A DNA stretch of 64,000 nt, taken from Roseihalotalea indica. GTDB taxonomy: Bacteria; Bacteroidota; Bacteroidia; Cytophagales; Cyclobacteriaceae. Within the stretch, counting starts at the first letter, position 1. Each line of letters begins with the position of its first letter. Position numbers and translations under genes: made by a program. Under the pieces are notes generated by a model that saw only the letters and a list, made by a program, of their open reading frames with translations, did no database searches and was not told the DNA's origin. Of the stretch, positions 18,035 through 26,332 are shown piece after piece. The stretch covers positions 62,001-126,000 of the forward strand of contig NZ_JAINFL010000003.1 of the NCBI RefSeq assembly GCF_022458895.1, in the 5' to 3' direction.

Positions 18035-18215
18035 ACTGACCGCCTCCGGTAACGCTTATATAAAAATTGCCTCTTACTGATAACCAATGCGCTGCTAAAT
18101 TAACGCATTTACAAAGGAATGCTAATTTTAGACGTAGCCCCTCTCTCGCCCTATTATCTGCAATCTGCTCTGTCATTTTTTTGCTATCTTGGGCAGCAGA
18201 ATCTAACCGTATTTT

Positions 18216-19565
18216 ATGTTTGAATCCATTAAAGAAAAGGTTGTAACCGTTGATAAACTGGCTGCATTACGGCAGCAGTTACAGGGGAAAACAATAGTGT
18301 TTTGCTCAGGCTGCTACGATATTTTGCAATCCGGGCATGCGGTATTTTTTAATCAGTGCAAGCAGTTCGGGGATGTGCTGGTGGTGGGCGTTGGGCGAGA
18401 TCGAACCCTGGAGGCATTAAAAGGGCCAGGCCGCCCGGTCAACCCTGAGAATAATCGTATCTACCTGCTGGCTGCCTTGCAAGATGTGGATTATGCCGTA
18501 TTAAATGATTTTGAGATTGGCGAAGGCAAGATAGATTTCAAAGACGTAGTCACGCAACTTCGGCCAGACGTGTTTGTATTAAACGAAGACGACTCAGCCA
18601 TAGACCATAAGAAAAAACTTTGCGATCAACTAGGCACTCGTCTGGCGTTTGTAAAGCGGGAAGTGCCGCCCGAATTGCACCCAACCTCTACTTCTAATAT
18701 TATCAATAAGATCAACTACGCCTTTCGGGCGCCGTTGCGGATTGACTTTGCCGGTGGGTGGACTGATGTGCCCTATATTATGAATGGAGAGACTGGTTAT
18801 GTGTCTAACGTAGCGATTAAACCTTTAATTGAGAGTCGGAATAACCAGTTCAACTTTTCGGGTTACCCTCGAGGTAGCGGGCTGAGTACTTCTACGGCGG
18901 TAAAGCTGTTGGAGATGATCGGTGCTAAAAGCTATAACGCCGAACCCAAGTCGCTGGAGATGATTGCCGAAGACCTGTTTAATCTGGAGAATAAAGAACT
19001 GAACTGGGCCATCGGGCGGCAGGATCAGTATGCCATTGTGTACGGCGGTTTCCATTGCTTTGAGTGTGGCGATGGGTATGCCAAACCACTAGAAACCGGC
19101 GTAAGCCAATCTACCTTAGAGAAATTTAAAGAGCATCTGTTGTTGTTGCATACCGGAGTATCACGCAATGCCCAGTCGGCAGTAGAGCAGGTGTATCAGA
19201 ACCATCAGACTCCCTCTGGGCGGGAGGCCCTGCGTATGATTGGCGAATGTGGTAAGGAATTTTATCAGGCGTTGGCTCAGGAGAACTTTGCAGAATGCGC
19301 GCGTATTATGGAGCGTAACTGGGAGGCGCAAAAACAACTAGCCGGTGCCAGTACCAACGAAAACCTGGATGCCATGTATGCTTTCGCCAAAGAGCAGGGG
19401 GCTTTGGGGGGTAAAATCTGCGGAGCCGGTGGGGGCGGTGCCTTCATTTTTTATTGCGAAGATCCGCAGGAACTCAAGCGTGCTATGAAAAAACAGTTTG
19501 TCGACTGCTTCGAGATTGATTTTGCCTTTGAGTATGATGATATTAAAACGCTGAATGCTTTTTAG
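18216..19565 (+). CDS. Bifunctional sugar nucleotidyltransferase / GHMP kinase fusion
   Basis: Predicted to phosphorylate a sugar at C1 and to join it to a nucleotide, in one 449-residue chain. Residues about 10-160 form a cytidylyltransferase-like (RfaE2/HldE C-terminal type) domain: FCSGCYDILQSGH in place of the usual G-x-F-D-x-x-H-x-G-H, VVGVGRDR, and TSTSNIINKI at its end. Residues about 165-449 form a GHMP kinase close to the heptose-7-phosphate kinase HddA or fucokinase type: RAPLRIDFAGGWTDVP, the ATP loop PRGSGLSTSTA, and GKICGAGGGGAFIFY. By analogy with HldE and with the Bacteroides Fkp fusion it makes an activated sugar for surface polysaccharide. The sugar is not determinable here; no polysaccharide cluster adjoins it. 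Confidence 0.88.
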   Translation: MFESIKEKVVTVDKLAALRQQLQGKTIVFCSGCYDILQSGHAVFFNQCKQFGDVLVVGVGRDRTLEALKGPGRPVNPENNRIYLLAALQDVDYAVLNDFEIGEGKIDFKDVVTQLRPDVFVLNEDDSAIDHKKKLCDQLGTRLAFVKREVPPELHPTSTSNIINKINYAFRAPLRIDFAGGWTDVPYIMNGETGYVSNVAIKPLIESRNNQFNFSGYPRGSGLSTSTAVKLLEMIGAKSYNAEPKSLEMIAEDLFNLENKELNWAIGRQDQYAIVYGGFHCFECGDGYAKPLETGVSQSTLEKFKEHLLLLHTGVSRNAQSAVEQVYQNHQTPSGREALRMIGECGKEFYQALAQENFAECARIMERNWEAQKQLAGASTNENLDAMYAFAKEQGALGGKICGAGGGGAFIFYCEDPQELKRAMKKQFVDCFEIDFAFEYDDIKTLNAF

Positions 19566-19567
19566 CA

Positions 19568-19591
19568 GGGAGCAGGGAGCAGGGGGTAGGG
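19568..19591 (+). other. G-quadruplex-type sequence at the end of the fusion gene
   Basis: Four G runs on the coding strand in the order G3-N4-G3-N4-G5-N2-G3, beginning two bases after the stop codon at 19565. It fits the usual G-quadruplex pattern and lies in a G-rich degenerate tract that extends to about 19650. Confidence 0.5.
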
Positions 19592-19757
19592 TGCTTGGTG
19601 CTGGGAGTGAAGGGAAAAAGGTAGACGGTGAACGGTAGAAGGTATATGGTGTGGCGCTGTACACAATAGGTTAAAAGCGGGGTTTGAGATACCCTGGTCA
19701 GGTATGGCAGGAGCGAAAAATTGGGCTTTGATACGTATGTGGGGTGGTTTTAGACAT

Positions 19758-19792
19758 AAAAAAGGCTTTCCCTGTTATGAGAAAGCCTTTTT
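19758..19792. terminator. Bidirectional terminator between fusion gene and sodA
   Basis: AAAAAAGGCTTTC (19758-19770) pairs with GAAAGCCTTTTT (19781-19792) around a 10-nt loop; T/A tracts flank both sides. It lies between two convergent genes and can serve both. Confidence 0.88.
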
Positions 19793-19814
19793 ATCAATAT
19801 TATAACGTCTGCCG

Positions 19815-20426
19815 TTAGCCTTTGGCGCTGGCGTAGCGTTTTCCTACTTCATCCCAATTTACTACATCCCAGAAAGCACCAATGTACTCCGGGCGTTTGT
19901 TTTGGTATTTCAGATAGTAGGCGTGCTCCCATACGTCTAATCCCAGAATAGGCGTGCCTTGTACTTCGGCTACATCCATTACGGGGTTGTCCTGATTGGG
20001 CGTAGAAGTAATCTTCAGAGAACCACTGCTATCGACAACTAGCCAGGCCCAGCCGGAGCCAAAGCGAGTAGCCGCTGCCTGAGCAAAATCTTCTTTAAAA
20101 GCATCAAGAGAGCCAAATGTTGAGTCAATAGCCGAAGCCAGATCACCACTAGGAGAGCCTCCACCATTGGGAGATAGGATCGTCCAGAATAGTGAGTGAT
20201 TGTAGTGGCCACCCCCATTATTACGGACGGCTGTTGAGTACTTACTCACCCCTTTCATCAGTTCCTCTAGCGACATGTCGGCCTGAGGGCTACCCTCTAT
20301 GGCAGCATTCAGTTTTGTAACGTATCCGCCGTGGTGTTTGTCGTGGTGGATTTGCATGGTTTGGGCATCAATGCTGGGTTCCAGTGCGTCGAATCCGTAC
20401 GGAAGATCGGGAAGTGTAAAAGCCAT
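19815..20426 (-). CDS. sodA: Superoxide dismutase, Fe/Mn family
   Basis: Cytoplasmic enzyme that dismutes superoxide to oxygen and hydrogen peroxide. The 203 residues have all four metal ligands: His27 (QIHHDKHH), His77 (GHYNHSLFW), Asp164 and His168 ([10 protein letters not shown]). The sequence around NQDNPVM before the third ligand resembles manganese-type rather than iron-type enzymes, which is why the symbol is sodA, but cambialistic use cannot be excluded. There is no signal peptide. It converges on the nucleotidyltransferase/kinase gene with a shared terminator and is preceded upstream by DUF5996 on the same strand at 109 bp. Confidence 0.96.
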   Translation of the reverse strand: MAFTLPDLPYGFDALEPSIDAQTMQIHHDKHHGGYVTKLNAAIEGSPQADMSLEELMKGVSKYSTAVRNNGGGHYNHSLFWTILSPNGGGSPSGDLASAIDSTFGSLDAFKEDFAQAAATRFGSGWAWLVVDSSGSLKITSTPNQDNPVMDVAEVQGTPILGLDVWEHAYYLKYQNKRPEYIGAFWDVVNWDEVGKRYASAKG

Positions 20427-20534
20427 GTTGTTGGTTGGTTTAAGGTTTAAAAATGTAATGTCAAGTATTGTTAACGGGCGAGTCTGGTTCTTGTTTATAG
20501 AATCAGAGCATTGTTTTCGAGTTTGTGAGTGCCC

Positions 20535-21455
20535 TTACAGGTCATCGAGCGAAGGGACGGTAAGGGCTGCTACATCCCACCCGGCTAATTGAGCGCCGGC
20601 CTGGTACGTACTTTCCAAAAATGCGAGCAATGCCTCACGAGGATCAGCCTCCTGCCGTAGGTTATCGTAGGTAAGCAAGGCCATCGGGCCACCATTGTTA
20701 TCGACCCACCGGGCAGTAGCGGGTTGGATAGGCTGCTGGTCCAGCCCTTCTGGTGAAGGGTAGGTATAGGAATAAAATGCCGGTTCAGGCGTATTCTCAT
20801 CGCCAGCCCAGAAGCCAAAGCTGATCACCTCATGTGAGTAAGCGTCTTTATCAGATAACCGCATTTTGGGGTCTAAAGCGGGGCCGGGGCGGCCCGAAAA
20901 ACGGGTGACTGTCAGATCCATATGATGCCAGTATAGGTGTACAGGACAGGTCTTTCCATAAAAACGCCCACTGAATTCTTTAAAAACGCTGTCTGTCCAA
21001 AGCAAAATACGCCAGAAGCGCTCCACATACTCGGGCTGGTACGAAGCCAGCTCTGTAATCTGATCAAAAGGTTTCTTAATAGGTAAATCGAAAGGCTCTG
21101 CTACAATCGATACCTGAATGCTCCACTGTTGTAGAATACCTTTTAGTTGGCGATAAAAATCCGCTACACTGAGTCCATCTTGCAGTGGAATACTTGCCTC
21201 GTGCCCTCGACTACTTATCACTTCTAACTGGCGTCGCACAAAATTGAAGGTGATTTCAAACGTTTCGTTCTTGTAGGGGATTGCATAGGTTGTTAAACCT
21301 TTAGGACTAACATACAGGGTGATATACCACCAGTGATTTTTACGGGGCGTAAGCTGGAGACGGATTTTTCCAACAATTTGTACATACAGGTGCAGCGTCC
21401 GCTGGGTATTCTGCCAGGCATCCAGCGGTAAGTCAGGTAGGTAAGGAGTAGCCAT
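20535..21455 (-). CDS. DUF5996 family protein
   Basis: Conserved protein of unknown function, 306 residues. Family hallmarks are visible from end to end: LPLDAWQNTQRTLHLYVQIVGKIRL at the start, NHWWYITLYVSPKGLTT, the VADFYRQL segment, RFWRILLWTDSVFKEFSGRF, TRFSGRPGP, DAYSHEVISFGFW, PAFYSYTYPSPEG and a C-terminal AFLESTYQAGAQLAGWD. No signal peptide or membrane segment, so cytoplasmic. The gene before it on the same strand (DUF4241) ends 15 bp upstream, so the two are probably co-transcribed. Proteins of this family are known only by sequence, so I assign no reaction. Confidence 0.92.
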   Translation of the reverse strand: MATPYLPDLPLDAWQNTQRTLHLYVQIVGKIRLQLTPRKNHWWYITLYVSPKGLTTYAIPYKNETFEITFNFVRRQLEVISSRGHEASIPLQDGLSVADFYRQLKGILQQWSIQVSIVAEPFDLPIKKPFDQITELASYQPEYVERFWRILLWTDSVFKEFSGRFYGKTCPVHLYWHHMDLTVTRFSGRPGPALDPKMRLSDKDAYSHEVISFGFWAGDENTPEPAFYSYTYPSPEGLDQQPIQPATARWVDNNGGPMALLTYDNLRQEADPREALLAFLESTYQAGAQLAGWDVAALTVPSLDDL

Positions 21456-21470
21456 TACTTTTTCCGGGGT

Positions 21471-22091
21471 TTAATCTTCTTCAAACAGTGCAAAATCCGT
21501 CACGAGACGGCAGATGTTACCGTCAGCATCTCGGCCTATATATGAGGTGTAGGTGCCTTCCCCATCACCTGAAGAACAGACAACGAGGTTATGTTCATTT
21601 AGCGGTAAGTCGGCCCAGGCCCGGTTCTCTTCATGGGTCTCGTCCAGCGCATTGTGTAAGTCATTATGCACGGCTTCCCGTTGCTCATCGCTCAGTGCCT
21701 GAAGGTGCTGAAACACCTTTTCATCGGCCAGACCAAAAATACCTGAGGCTACTAAAGCACTCATCATGGCATTTTCGCCAGTGTATTGAGCCGGTTCCCA
21801 TTGGGTAGGTGGCTGAGGACTAAACACGATGCGTACGTAACCTACAACTTCTTCGCCATCATCAAATTCGGCAATGGCGGCTTCTACCGGAAACTCGCCG
21901 GTAGGAAAAGTCTCAGTCAGTACCAGATCGTTGCGCTCCTCAAAAGGGTCTCCGGCCATTAGTTTTCCGGATGAGGTTTTTATTGAGCCCAGGAGGAGTT
22001 TGGTGAAAAGTACTTCTTCATCGGCCAGTTCTACAACAATATCATCTTCATCGAAGGTCAGTTCAAAAAGTTCGGCAATAGCTTGGTCCAT
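21471..22091 (-). CDS. DUF4241 family protein
   Basis: Acidic protein of 206 residues, function unknown. It has the DUF4241 pattern: KTSSGKLMAGDPFE, TFPTGEFPVEAAIAEF, a middle FSPQPPTQWEPAQY, and the C-terminal VVCSSGDGEGTYTSYIGRDADGNICRLVTDF, where the family usually shows S-G-x-G-D-G. Some DUF4241 proteins occur in polymorphic-toxin immunity loci, but no toxin is seen here. It precedes DUF5996 by 15 bp on the same strand. The ATG at 22091 (MDQAIAELFELTF) gives the full family length. Confidence 0.85.
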   Translation of the reverse strand: MDQAIAELFELTFDEDDIVVELADEEVLFTKLLLGSIKTSSGKLMAGDPFEERNDLVLTETFPTGEFPVEAAIAEFDDGEEVVGYVRIVFSPQPPTQWEPAQYTGENAMMSALVASGIFGLADEKVFQHLQALSDEQREAVHNDLHNALDETHEENRAWADLPLNEHNLVVCSSGDGEGTYTSYIGRDADGNICRLVTDFALFEED

Positions 22092-22161
22092 AGCGTAATG
22101 AATTAAGGTGAAAAAACGACCCGCAATATAAGCGATCCCGTCAGATGAACAACTTTTCCTG

Positions 22162-22695
22162 TTACGGATTATCAGGAAACGTGTTATTGGTCTGCCCTAA
22201 AGTATAGTAGAAATGCACTACCTGTTCTTCGGCGGTCGGTTGGGTAGTACGATAAAAGTCTAGCGCATAATCATCTACTTTATCGGCCTGCACAAACACC
22301 TCCTCGAAGCCGTGTTCTGTACAATATAGATTTACCTCAGCAATTAATTTATTGCCGATACCTTGCCGTTGATGTTGGGTATCAACCGCCAGATCGTAAA
22401 TGTAAGCCAGGGGTTTTTCGGAATAATATTGCTCCAGCACATAGACCGTTAGGCCTCCTACTATTTTACCTTTCAGTAATGCCACAAATACAAAAAAGTC
22501 ATTCCTGTTGAGTAACCTTTGCCGGTGTTTAGCGTCAGGCATAGAAAAATTCTCCATTTCAAATACCTTTTCAAAGAGCCGAATCACTTCTGTAAACCGG
22601 TCAACATCATTTCCGCTCAACTTATGAACCAAGACACCAGGTTTTGTGGTGGGCATAATACGATTCATTTTATCTATACTATTAATGTGAACCAC
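22162..22695 (-). CDS. AAC(3)-I-like N-acetyltransferase (GNAT)
   Basis: GNAT protein of 177 residues with close resemblance to aminoglycoside 3-N-acetyltransferase type I. Visible: VFVALLKGKIVGGLTVYVLEQYYSE, the motif-A block IYDLAVDTQHQRQGIGNKLIAEVN (acetyl-CoA loop Q-R-Q-G-I-G) and EVFVQADKVDDYALDFYRT, where AAC(3)-I enzymes have VQADYGDDPAVALYT, then EEQVVHFYY matching EEVMHFDI. Whether it modifies aminoglycosides or another amine is not shown. The start could also be Met10 (22668). An inverted repeat straddles its stop codon (TTTCCTG at 22155 with CAGGAAA at 22173). There are no mobile-element signs nearby, so it looks like a resident chromosomal gene. Confidence 0.85.
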   Translation of the reverse strand: MVHINSIDKMNRIMPTTKPGVLVHKLSGNDVDRFTEVIRLFEKVFEMENFSMPDAKHRQRLLNRNDFFVFVALLKGKIVGGLTVYVLEQYYSEKPLAYIYDLAVDTQHQRQGIGNKLIAEVNLYCTEHGFEEVFVQADKVDDYALDFYRTTQPTAEEQVVHFYYTLGQTNNTFPDNP

Positions 22696-22757
22696 ATAAG
22701 TTTAATGGTTTCTCATCTAACTAAGTCTGTTATACTGTGGTACACTAACTTCTTGGT

Positions 22758-23315
22758 CTATTCCAGGTTACGAATAACCCGACAGGGGTTTCCGGCGGCA
22801 AACACATCGGAAGGAATGTCTCGGGTAACAACGCTACCAGCGCCTATAATGGTACGGTCGCCGATGGTTACCCCGGGGCAGATTACGGCACTACCGCCCA
22901 CCCATACATCTTCTCCTATGGCAATTGGCTTGGCAAACTCCCGCCCTGAGGCCCTTTCCTTATAATGGGTAGGGTGGGTAGCGGTGTACACCTGCACATT
23001 AGGTCCAAACAGGGTCCGGCTACCAATCGTTACCCGCATCACATCAAGCACGATGCAGTTAAAGTTAAAAAATACTTTCTCACCAACTTCCATGTTGGTG
23101 CCGTAGTCGCAATAGAAAGGGGGCTGCAACCATAACCCTTCGCCAGCATTAGGAATTAGTTCTTTCAGAATACGCGTGCGTTTCTCTACCTGATCTTCCC
23201 GGGTATCATTTAATTCTTTAATGAGCAGCCGGGTTCTTAATCTTTCGTCAGAGAGTTGTTTATCCAAAGGGTCATACAACTCACCGGCAAGCATCTTTTC
23301 TTTTTCGGTTTCCAT
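22758..23315 (-). CDS. maa: Maltose/galactoside-type sugar O-acetyltransferase
   Basis: Hexapeptide-repeat acetyltransferase that transfers acetyl from acetyl-CoA to a sugar hydroxyl. The 185 residues include the N-terminal Mac domain (KMLAGELYDPLDKQLSDER), the left-handed beta-helix repeats, the catalytic His in TATHPTH and the closing block GEDVWVGGSAVICPGVTIGDRTIIGAGSVVT followed by AAGNPCRVIR. It has normal length for Maa/LacA enzymes. No sugar operon surrounds it, so the physiological acceptor is unknown. It is transcribed on the minus strand, upstream of the AAC(3)-I-like gene by 62 bp. Confidence 0.95.
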   Translation of the reverse strand: METEKEKMLAGELYDPLDKQLSDERLRTRLLIKELNDTREDQVEKRTRILKELIPNAGEGLWLQPPFYCDYGTNMEVGEKVFFNFNCIVLDVMRVTIGSRTLFGPNVQVYTATHPTHYKERASGREFAKPIAIGEDVWVGGSAVICPGVTIGDRTIIGAGSVVTRDIPSDVFAAGNPCRVIRNLE

Positions 23316-23590
23316 AAGGTTGGTGTTTTTCTGATTTCAAACTAAAAGATAGTGAGTGATCTGCAGATTATAATGCCTTCCGAAGGCCACTCTATCAAAT
23401 TATCTGTGGTATGAGAAGAACGATATGTAGCGGGTTATCATGTATTTCGGTTCGTAGGTTTTAGCAGAACATGGGAAATGCATATACTCACTACCTATAG
23501 ACAGGGGCTGACGGTAATTTATGATTTCAAATTATAAATAATAATCCCAGACCGAAAAAACACAAAGATGGCCGGGTTTATAAGCCCTGG

Positions 23591-24814
23591 CTACTCTATG
23601 GGGGAGGCAGCAGCTTTTTCTATAGTAAACTTAAAGGTGGTACCTTCTTCTATTACAGATTGCACTTCTATAGTTCCCCCCATCTTTTCTACTAACCTTT
23701 TCACCATAAACAAGCCCAGCCCGCTGCCCTGCTGATTGAAGCGGTCTTTTAGCCCCAGGGTAGAAAACATTTGAAAGATGGTCGTAAATTGCTTTTCCTC
23801 GATACCTGAGCCATTGTCCTGTACCTGAAATATATAGTGCGTGTCAGTTTCGGTACCACTCATCCGAACATACCCCTCATCTTTATTATTGTATTTTACT
23901 GCATTAGTACCCAGATTTACCAGTATATGCTTTAGGGCCGTTTTAGAGGTTATTATTGAAGGAGGCAGATCGTCGTAATAGACTGAGAAATTTGGCGGGA
24001 GGTCCATGAGTAATACCACTTCTTTCATTAAGTGCGCAGTGTTTATTTCTTCTTGCTCTTGAGAAGAGATTTCATTTAGCTTGGAAAATTTCAGCAAGCT
24101 TTCCACCATATCTTTCAACCGATAAGCCGAAGAGTTTAGGTGGCTAATGACGTGAAATATACGCTCAGTAGTATCATCTGGTAATTGCTCCTTCAATAAT
24201 CCGGTTAAAGCAATAATATTATTAAGAGGGTTCTTCAGGTCGTGGGCAGCATTATAGGCAAAGTTCTCCATCGCCTCGTTGGCTTCCTTCAGGTTGGCCT
24301 GGCTTTTATTGAGTTCGTCTACCTTGCGCCGTAACTCAAGCTGCGCCACCACCTGATTGGCTAACGCTTGTAGAGAGGCAACCTGCTGCGGAGTTAGCTC
24401 CCGGGTTTTCTGATCAATCACGCACAACGTTCCAAGAGCATGGCCTTCGGGTGTCACTAAGGGTACACCAGCATAAAACTGGATATGAGGCTCGCCAGTT
24501 ACCAATGGGTTCTCCCGGAAGCGTTCATCGGTCCGCGGGTCAGCCACAATCATGATCTCTTGGGGTTGGAGAATGGCATGGGCACAAAATGCGTCTTCAC
24601 GTGGGGTTTCCTGGCTATCTAATCCCTGCCGGGATTTAAACCATTGCCGGTTCTCATCGAGCAGAGTAATAAGGGAAATAGGAGTATTACAAATCTCGGA
24701 TGCAATTCGGGTAATGTCGTCAAAGTCTTTCTCCGGCAGGGTATCCAGAATATTATAACTCTTAAGTGCTTCTAGCCGTTCTGCCTCATTGCTGGTAGGT
24801 CCAGGCTGTCTCAT
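23591..24814 (-). CDS. GAF-domain sensor histidine kinase
   Basis: Cytoplasmic kinase of 407 residues without membrane segments. A GAF domain (about 20-165) is preceded by the common leader RLEALKSYNILDTLPEKDFDDITRIAS and contains QWFKSRQGLDSQETPREDAFCAHAI and FYAGVPLVTPEGHALGTLCVID. A coiled linker with NKSQANLKEANEAMENFAYN leads to the phosphoacceptor His in AAHDLKNPLNNI (about residue 195). The ATPase domain has NLGTNAVKYN, DNGSGI and GSGLGLFMVKRLVE. No receiver protein lies alongside, so the output is unknown. Cys in AFCAHAI is typical of this GAF subgroup and is not by itself evidence of a chromophore. Confidence 0.95.
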   Translation of the reverse strand: MRQPGPTSNEAERLEALKSYNILDTLPEKDFDDITRIASEICNTPISLITLLDENRQWFKSRQGLDSQETPREDAFCAHAILQPQEIMIVADPRTDERFRENPLVTGEPHIQFYAGVPLVTPEGHALGTLCVIDQKTRELTPQQVASLQALANQVVAQLELRRKVDELNKSQANLKEANEAMENFAYNAAHDLKNPLNNIIALTGLLKEQLPDDTTERIFHVISHLNSSAYRLKDMVESLLKFSKLNEISSQEQEEINTAHLMKEVVLLMDLPPNFSVYYDDLPPSIITSKTALKHILVNLGTNAVKYNNKDEGYVRMSGTETDTHYIFQVQDNGSGIEEKQFTTIFQMFSTLGLKDRFNQQGSGLGLFMVKRLVEKMGGTIEVQSVIEEGTTFKFTIEKAAASPIE

Positions 24815-24901
24815 AAATAGAAATTAATTATATACTTACTACGGAGCAAGCATGAAATCGTTTAACACGGATTCAGGGAAAAAAGGTCTGTTTTCTCCCT
24901 T

Positions 24902-25357
24902 TTACCAAAGGTGTAATTTCATGCCCTCGTGCGTGGCTGTAAAGCCCAGTTTTTCGTAAAATTTATGCGCTTCGGGCCTCTTCTTGTCAGTAGTTAACTG
25001 GACAATATGCGCATTCCGTTCAGTAGCCCGCTTTATCGCCCAGCGGAATAATTTTTCGCCCAGCCCGGCCTGCCTACGATCTTTTCGGATGCGAACAGCT
25101 TCAATCTGGGCGCGAATACCGCCCTGATAAGTAAGGTAAGGAATAAATGATAGTTGTAATGTTCCAATGACTTCCTGCTGCTCGTCTTCGGCCACAAGTA
25201 ATTCCTGATTCGGGTCCTGGTCAATCTGCTCAAAGGCGGTATAATAAGCTTCAGGGAGCGGAATTTCATAGCGTTCTCGCTGTTGCCCCAGTGCATCATC
25301 GGCCAACATCTTAACAATAGCAGGAACGTCGGCTCGAGTTGCAATTCTGATGGTCAT
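24902..25357 (-). CDS. GNAT-family N-acetyltransferase
   Basis: Acetyltransferase of 151 residues. It begins IRIATRADVPAIVKMLADDALGQQRE, then LLVAEDEQQEVIGTLQLSFIPYLTYQGGIRAQIEAVRIRKDRRQAGLGEKLFRWAIKRA (motif A, acetyl-CoA loop R-Q-A-G-L-G) and QLTTDKKRPEAHKFYEKLGF at the C-terminus. The whole pattern is that of a widespread small bacterial GNAT group whose acceptor is not established. It is on the minus strand and lies between a VOC gene upstream and the GAF kinase downstream, with 87 bp to the kinase. Confidence 0.93.
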   Translation of the reverse strand: MTIRIATRADVPAIVKMLADDALGQQRERYEIPLPEAYYTAFEQIDQDPNQELLVAEDEQQEVIGTLQLSFIPYLTYQGGIRAQIEAVRIRKDRRQAGLGEKLFRWAIKRATERNAHIVQLTTDKKRPEAHKFYEKLGFTATHEGMKLHLW

Positions 25358-25493
25358 TTGGGTAAGGTTTGATTGCTTAATTATTGGTGAACTATACTGC
25401 AGCTGCTGTAGAGGGAATTGTTTAGGGCTATTATGAGCGGTGCAGGTATATTTTCTTATTTGCTTGTAAAGTTTACGGTGCTGCTTTTATAGA

Positions 25494-25904
25494 TCATTTG
25501 TCCGCTTTACTGGAAGGTACTGGTTCTATCAGGTCCCACAGGTTTCCGTAGAGATCCTCGAAAACGGCTACAGTACCATATATTTCTTCTTTTGGCGGAC
25601 GTACGAAGTGAATCCCCGCCTTTTGCATGCGATGGTAATCTCGCCAGAAATCATCGGTATGCAAAAATAAAAAGACCCGCCCACCAGCCTGGTTACCGAT
25701 ACAACTGCGCTGCTCTTCATCTGCTGCTTTAGCTAGTAATAAACAACAGCCATCAGAGCCTGTGGGCGCGATCAATACCCAGCGTTTGGTTTCGTCTAAG
25801 GGAGTATCTTCTACTAATGTAAATTGCAGTTTTTGAGTATAATAGGCAATGGCCTCGTCATAATCAGATACTAAAAGTGTAAGATGGGCGATCCGTTGGT
25901 GCAT
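25494..25904 (-). CDS. VOC-superfamily (glyoxalase-like) protein
   Basis: Two-module beta-alpha-beta-beta-beta protein of 136 residues. The first half begins IAHLTLLVSDYDEAIAYYTQKLQFTLVEDTPLDETKRWVLIAP, with the metal-ligand His at HLTLLV. The second half is FLHTDDFWRDYHRMQKAGIHFVRPPKEEIYGTVAVFEDLYGNLWDLIEP, where the Glu of the last strand is a typical ligand. This is the form of the extradiol-dioxygenase/glyoxalase/resistance proteins, whose individual reactions vary; no substrate is inferred. It stands alone on the minus strand. Confidence 0.93.
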   Translation of the reverse strand: MHQRIAHLTLLVSDYDEAIAYYTQKLQFTLVEDTPLDETKRWVLIAPTGSDGCCLLLAKAADEEQRSCIGNQAGGRVFLFLHTDDFWRDYHRMQKAGIHFVRPPKEEIYGTVAVFEDLYGNLWDLIEPVPSSKADK

Positions 25905-26332
25905 AGTATCAGGTGATATGCGTAAAGTAAAACAGGTATGACAACTTATGCATTTTTATCGGGTTTCTGCGCAATAAGGTTAATCATGCGCTGGTTCGTT
26001 GCCTGATATTCGTACCTTTTCATGCGAACTGACCTTTTGCTGCCAGTCATTTTCCCTGCGTTCGTAGAGAATATCGGTTGCTTTTGCCTGTTCAGGAAGG
26101 TATTACTATTCTGTTAAGAGTAAAAGCCATAGAGTAAAGATTATTACGGTTGCTTTTGTATGTGATGTTTCGCCCTACTCAGAGTCCTCTTCGAGCGGCC
26201 GGCGCCCGGTAACTCTGAGCGAGATAGAAATTTGATTGCAAAATCAACCGTAATAAAGTCTAGTATAGATAATAAAAAAGGGGAAGTAAAACTTCCCCAA
26301 TGATACTAATTTGCAAATCTATAACCCTTTGG
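25905..26332. other. 428-bp gap downstream of the RhlE gene, with a long palindrome
   Basis: No credible gene. It contains the palindromic element at 26141-26256 (annotated separately) close to the end of the helicase gene. Nothing else was recognised. Confidence 0.5.
26141..26256. repeat. Long imperfect palindrome, copy 1
   Basis: Outer arms TTATTACGGTTG (26141-26152) and CAACCGTAATAA (26245-26256) are perfect reverse complements. Inner arms CTCAGAGT (26178-26185) and ACTCTGAG (26212-26219) are also perfect, around a GC-rich centre. The right arm and the inner arms recur near 39.9 kb. The shape is that of a non-coding palindromic repeat or a small transposon-derived element; no open frame lies in it. 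Confidence 0.65.

Larger units (their letters stand above)
17853..18215. other. 363-bp gap with two short hairpins
   Basis: No credible gene. It holds two GC-rich inverted repeats (17888-17910 and 18010-18034, annotated separately) and a TATCTTGG sequence at 18185-18192 that could be the -7 element of the fusion gene downstream, but no clear -33 element accompanies it. Confidence 0.5.

Noticed and set aside
17979..18176. Minus-strand 65-residue open frame between lspA and the fusion gene
   Set aside because: Low-complexity content, overlaps a GC-rich inverted repeat, no homologous motif recognised.
22155..22179. TTTCCTG / CAGGAAA inverted repeat over the stop codon of the AAC(3)-I-like gene as a terminator
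   Set aside because: Only 7 bp, no T tract, and it overlaps coding sequence; mentioned in the gene entry only.
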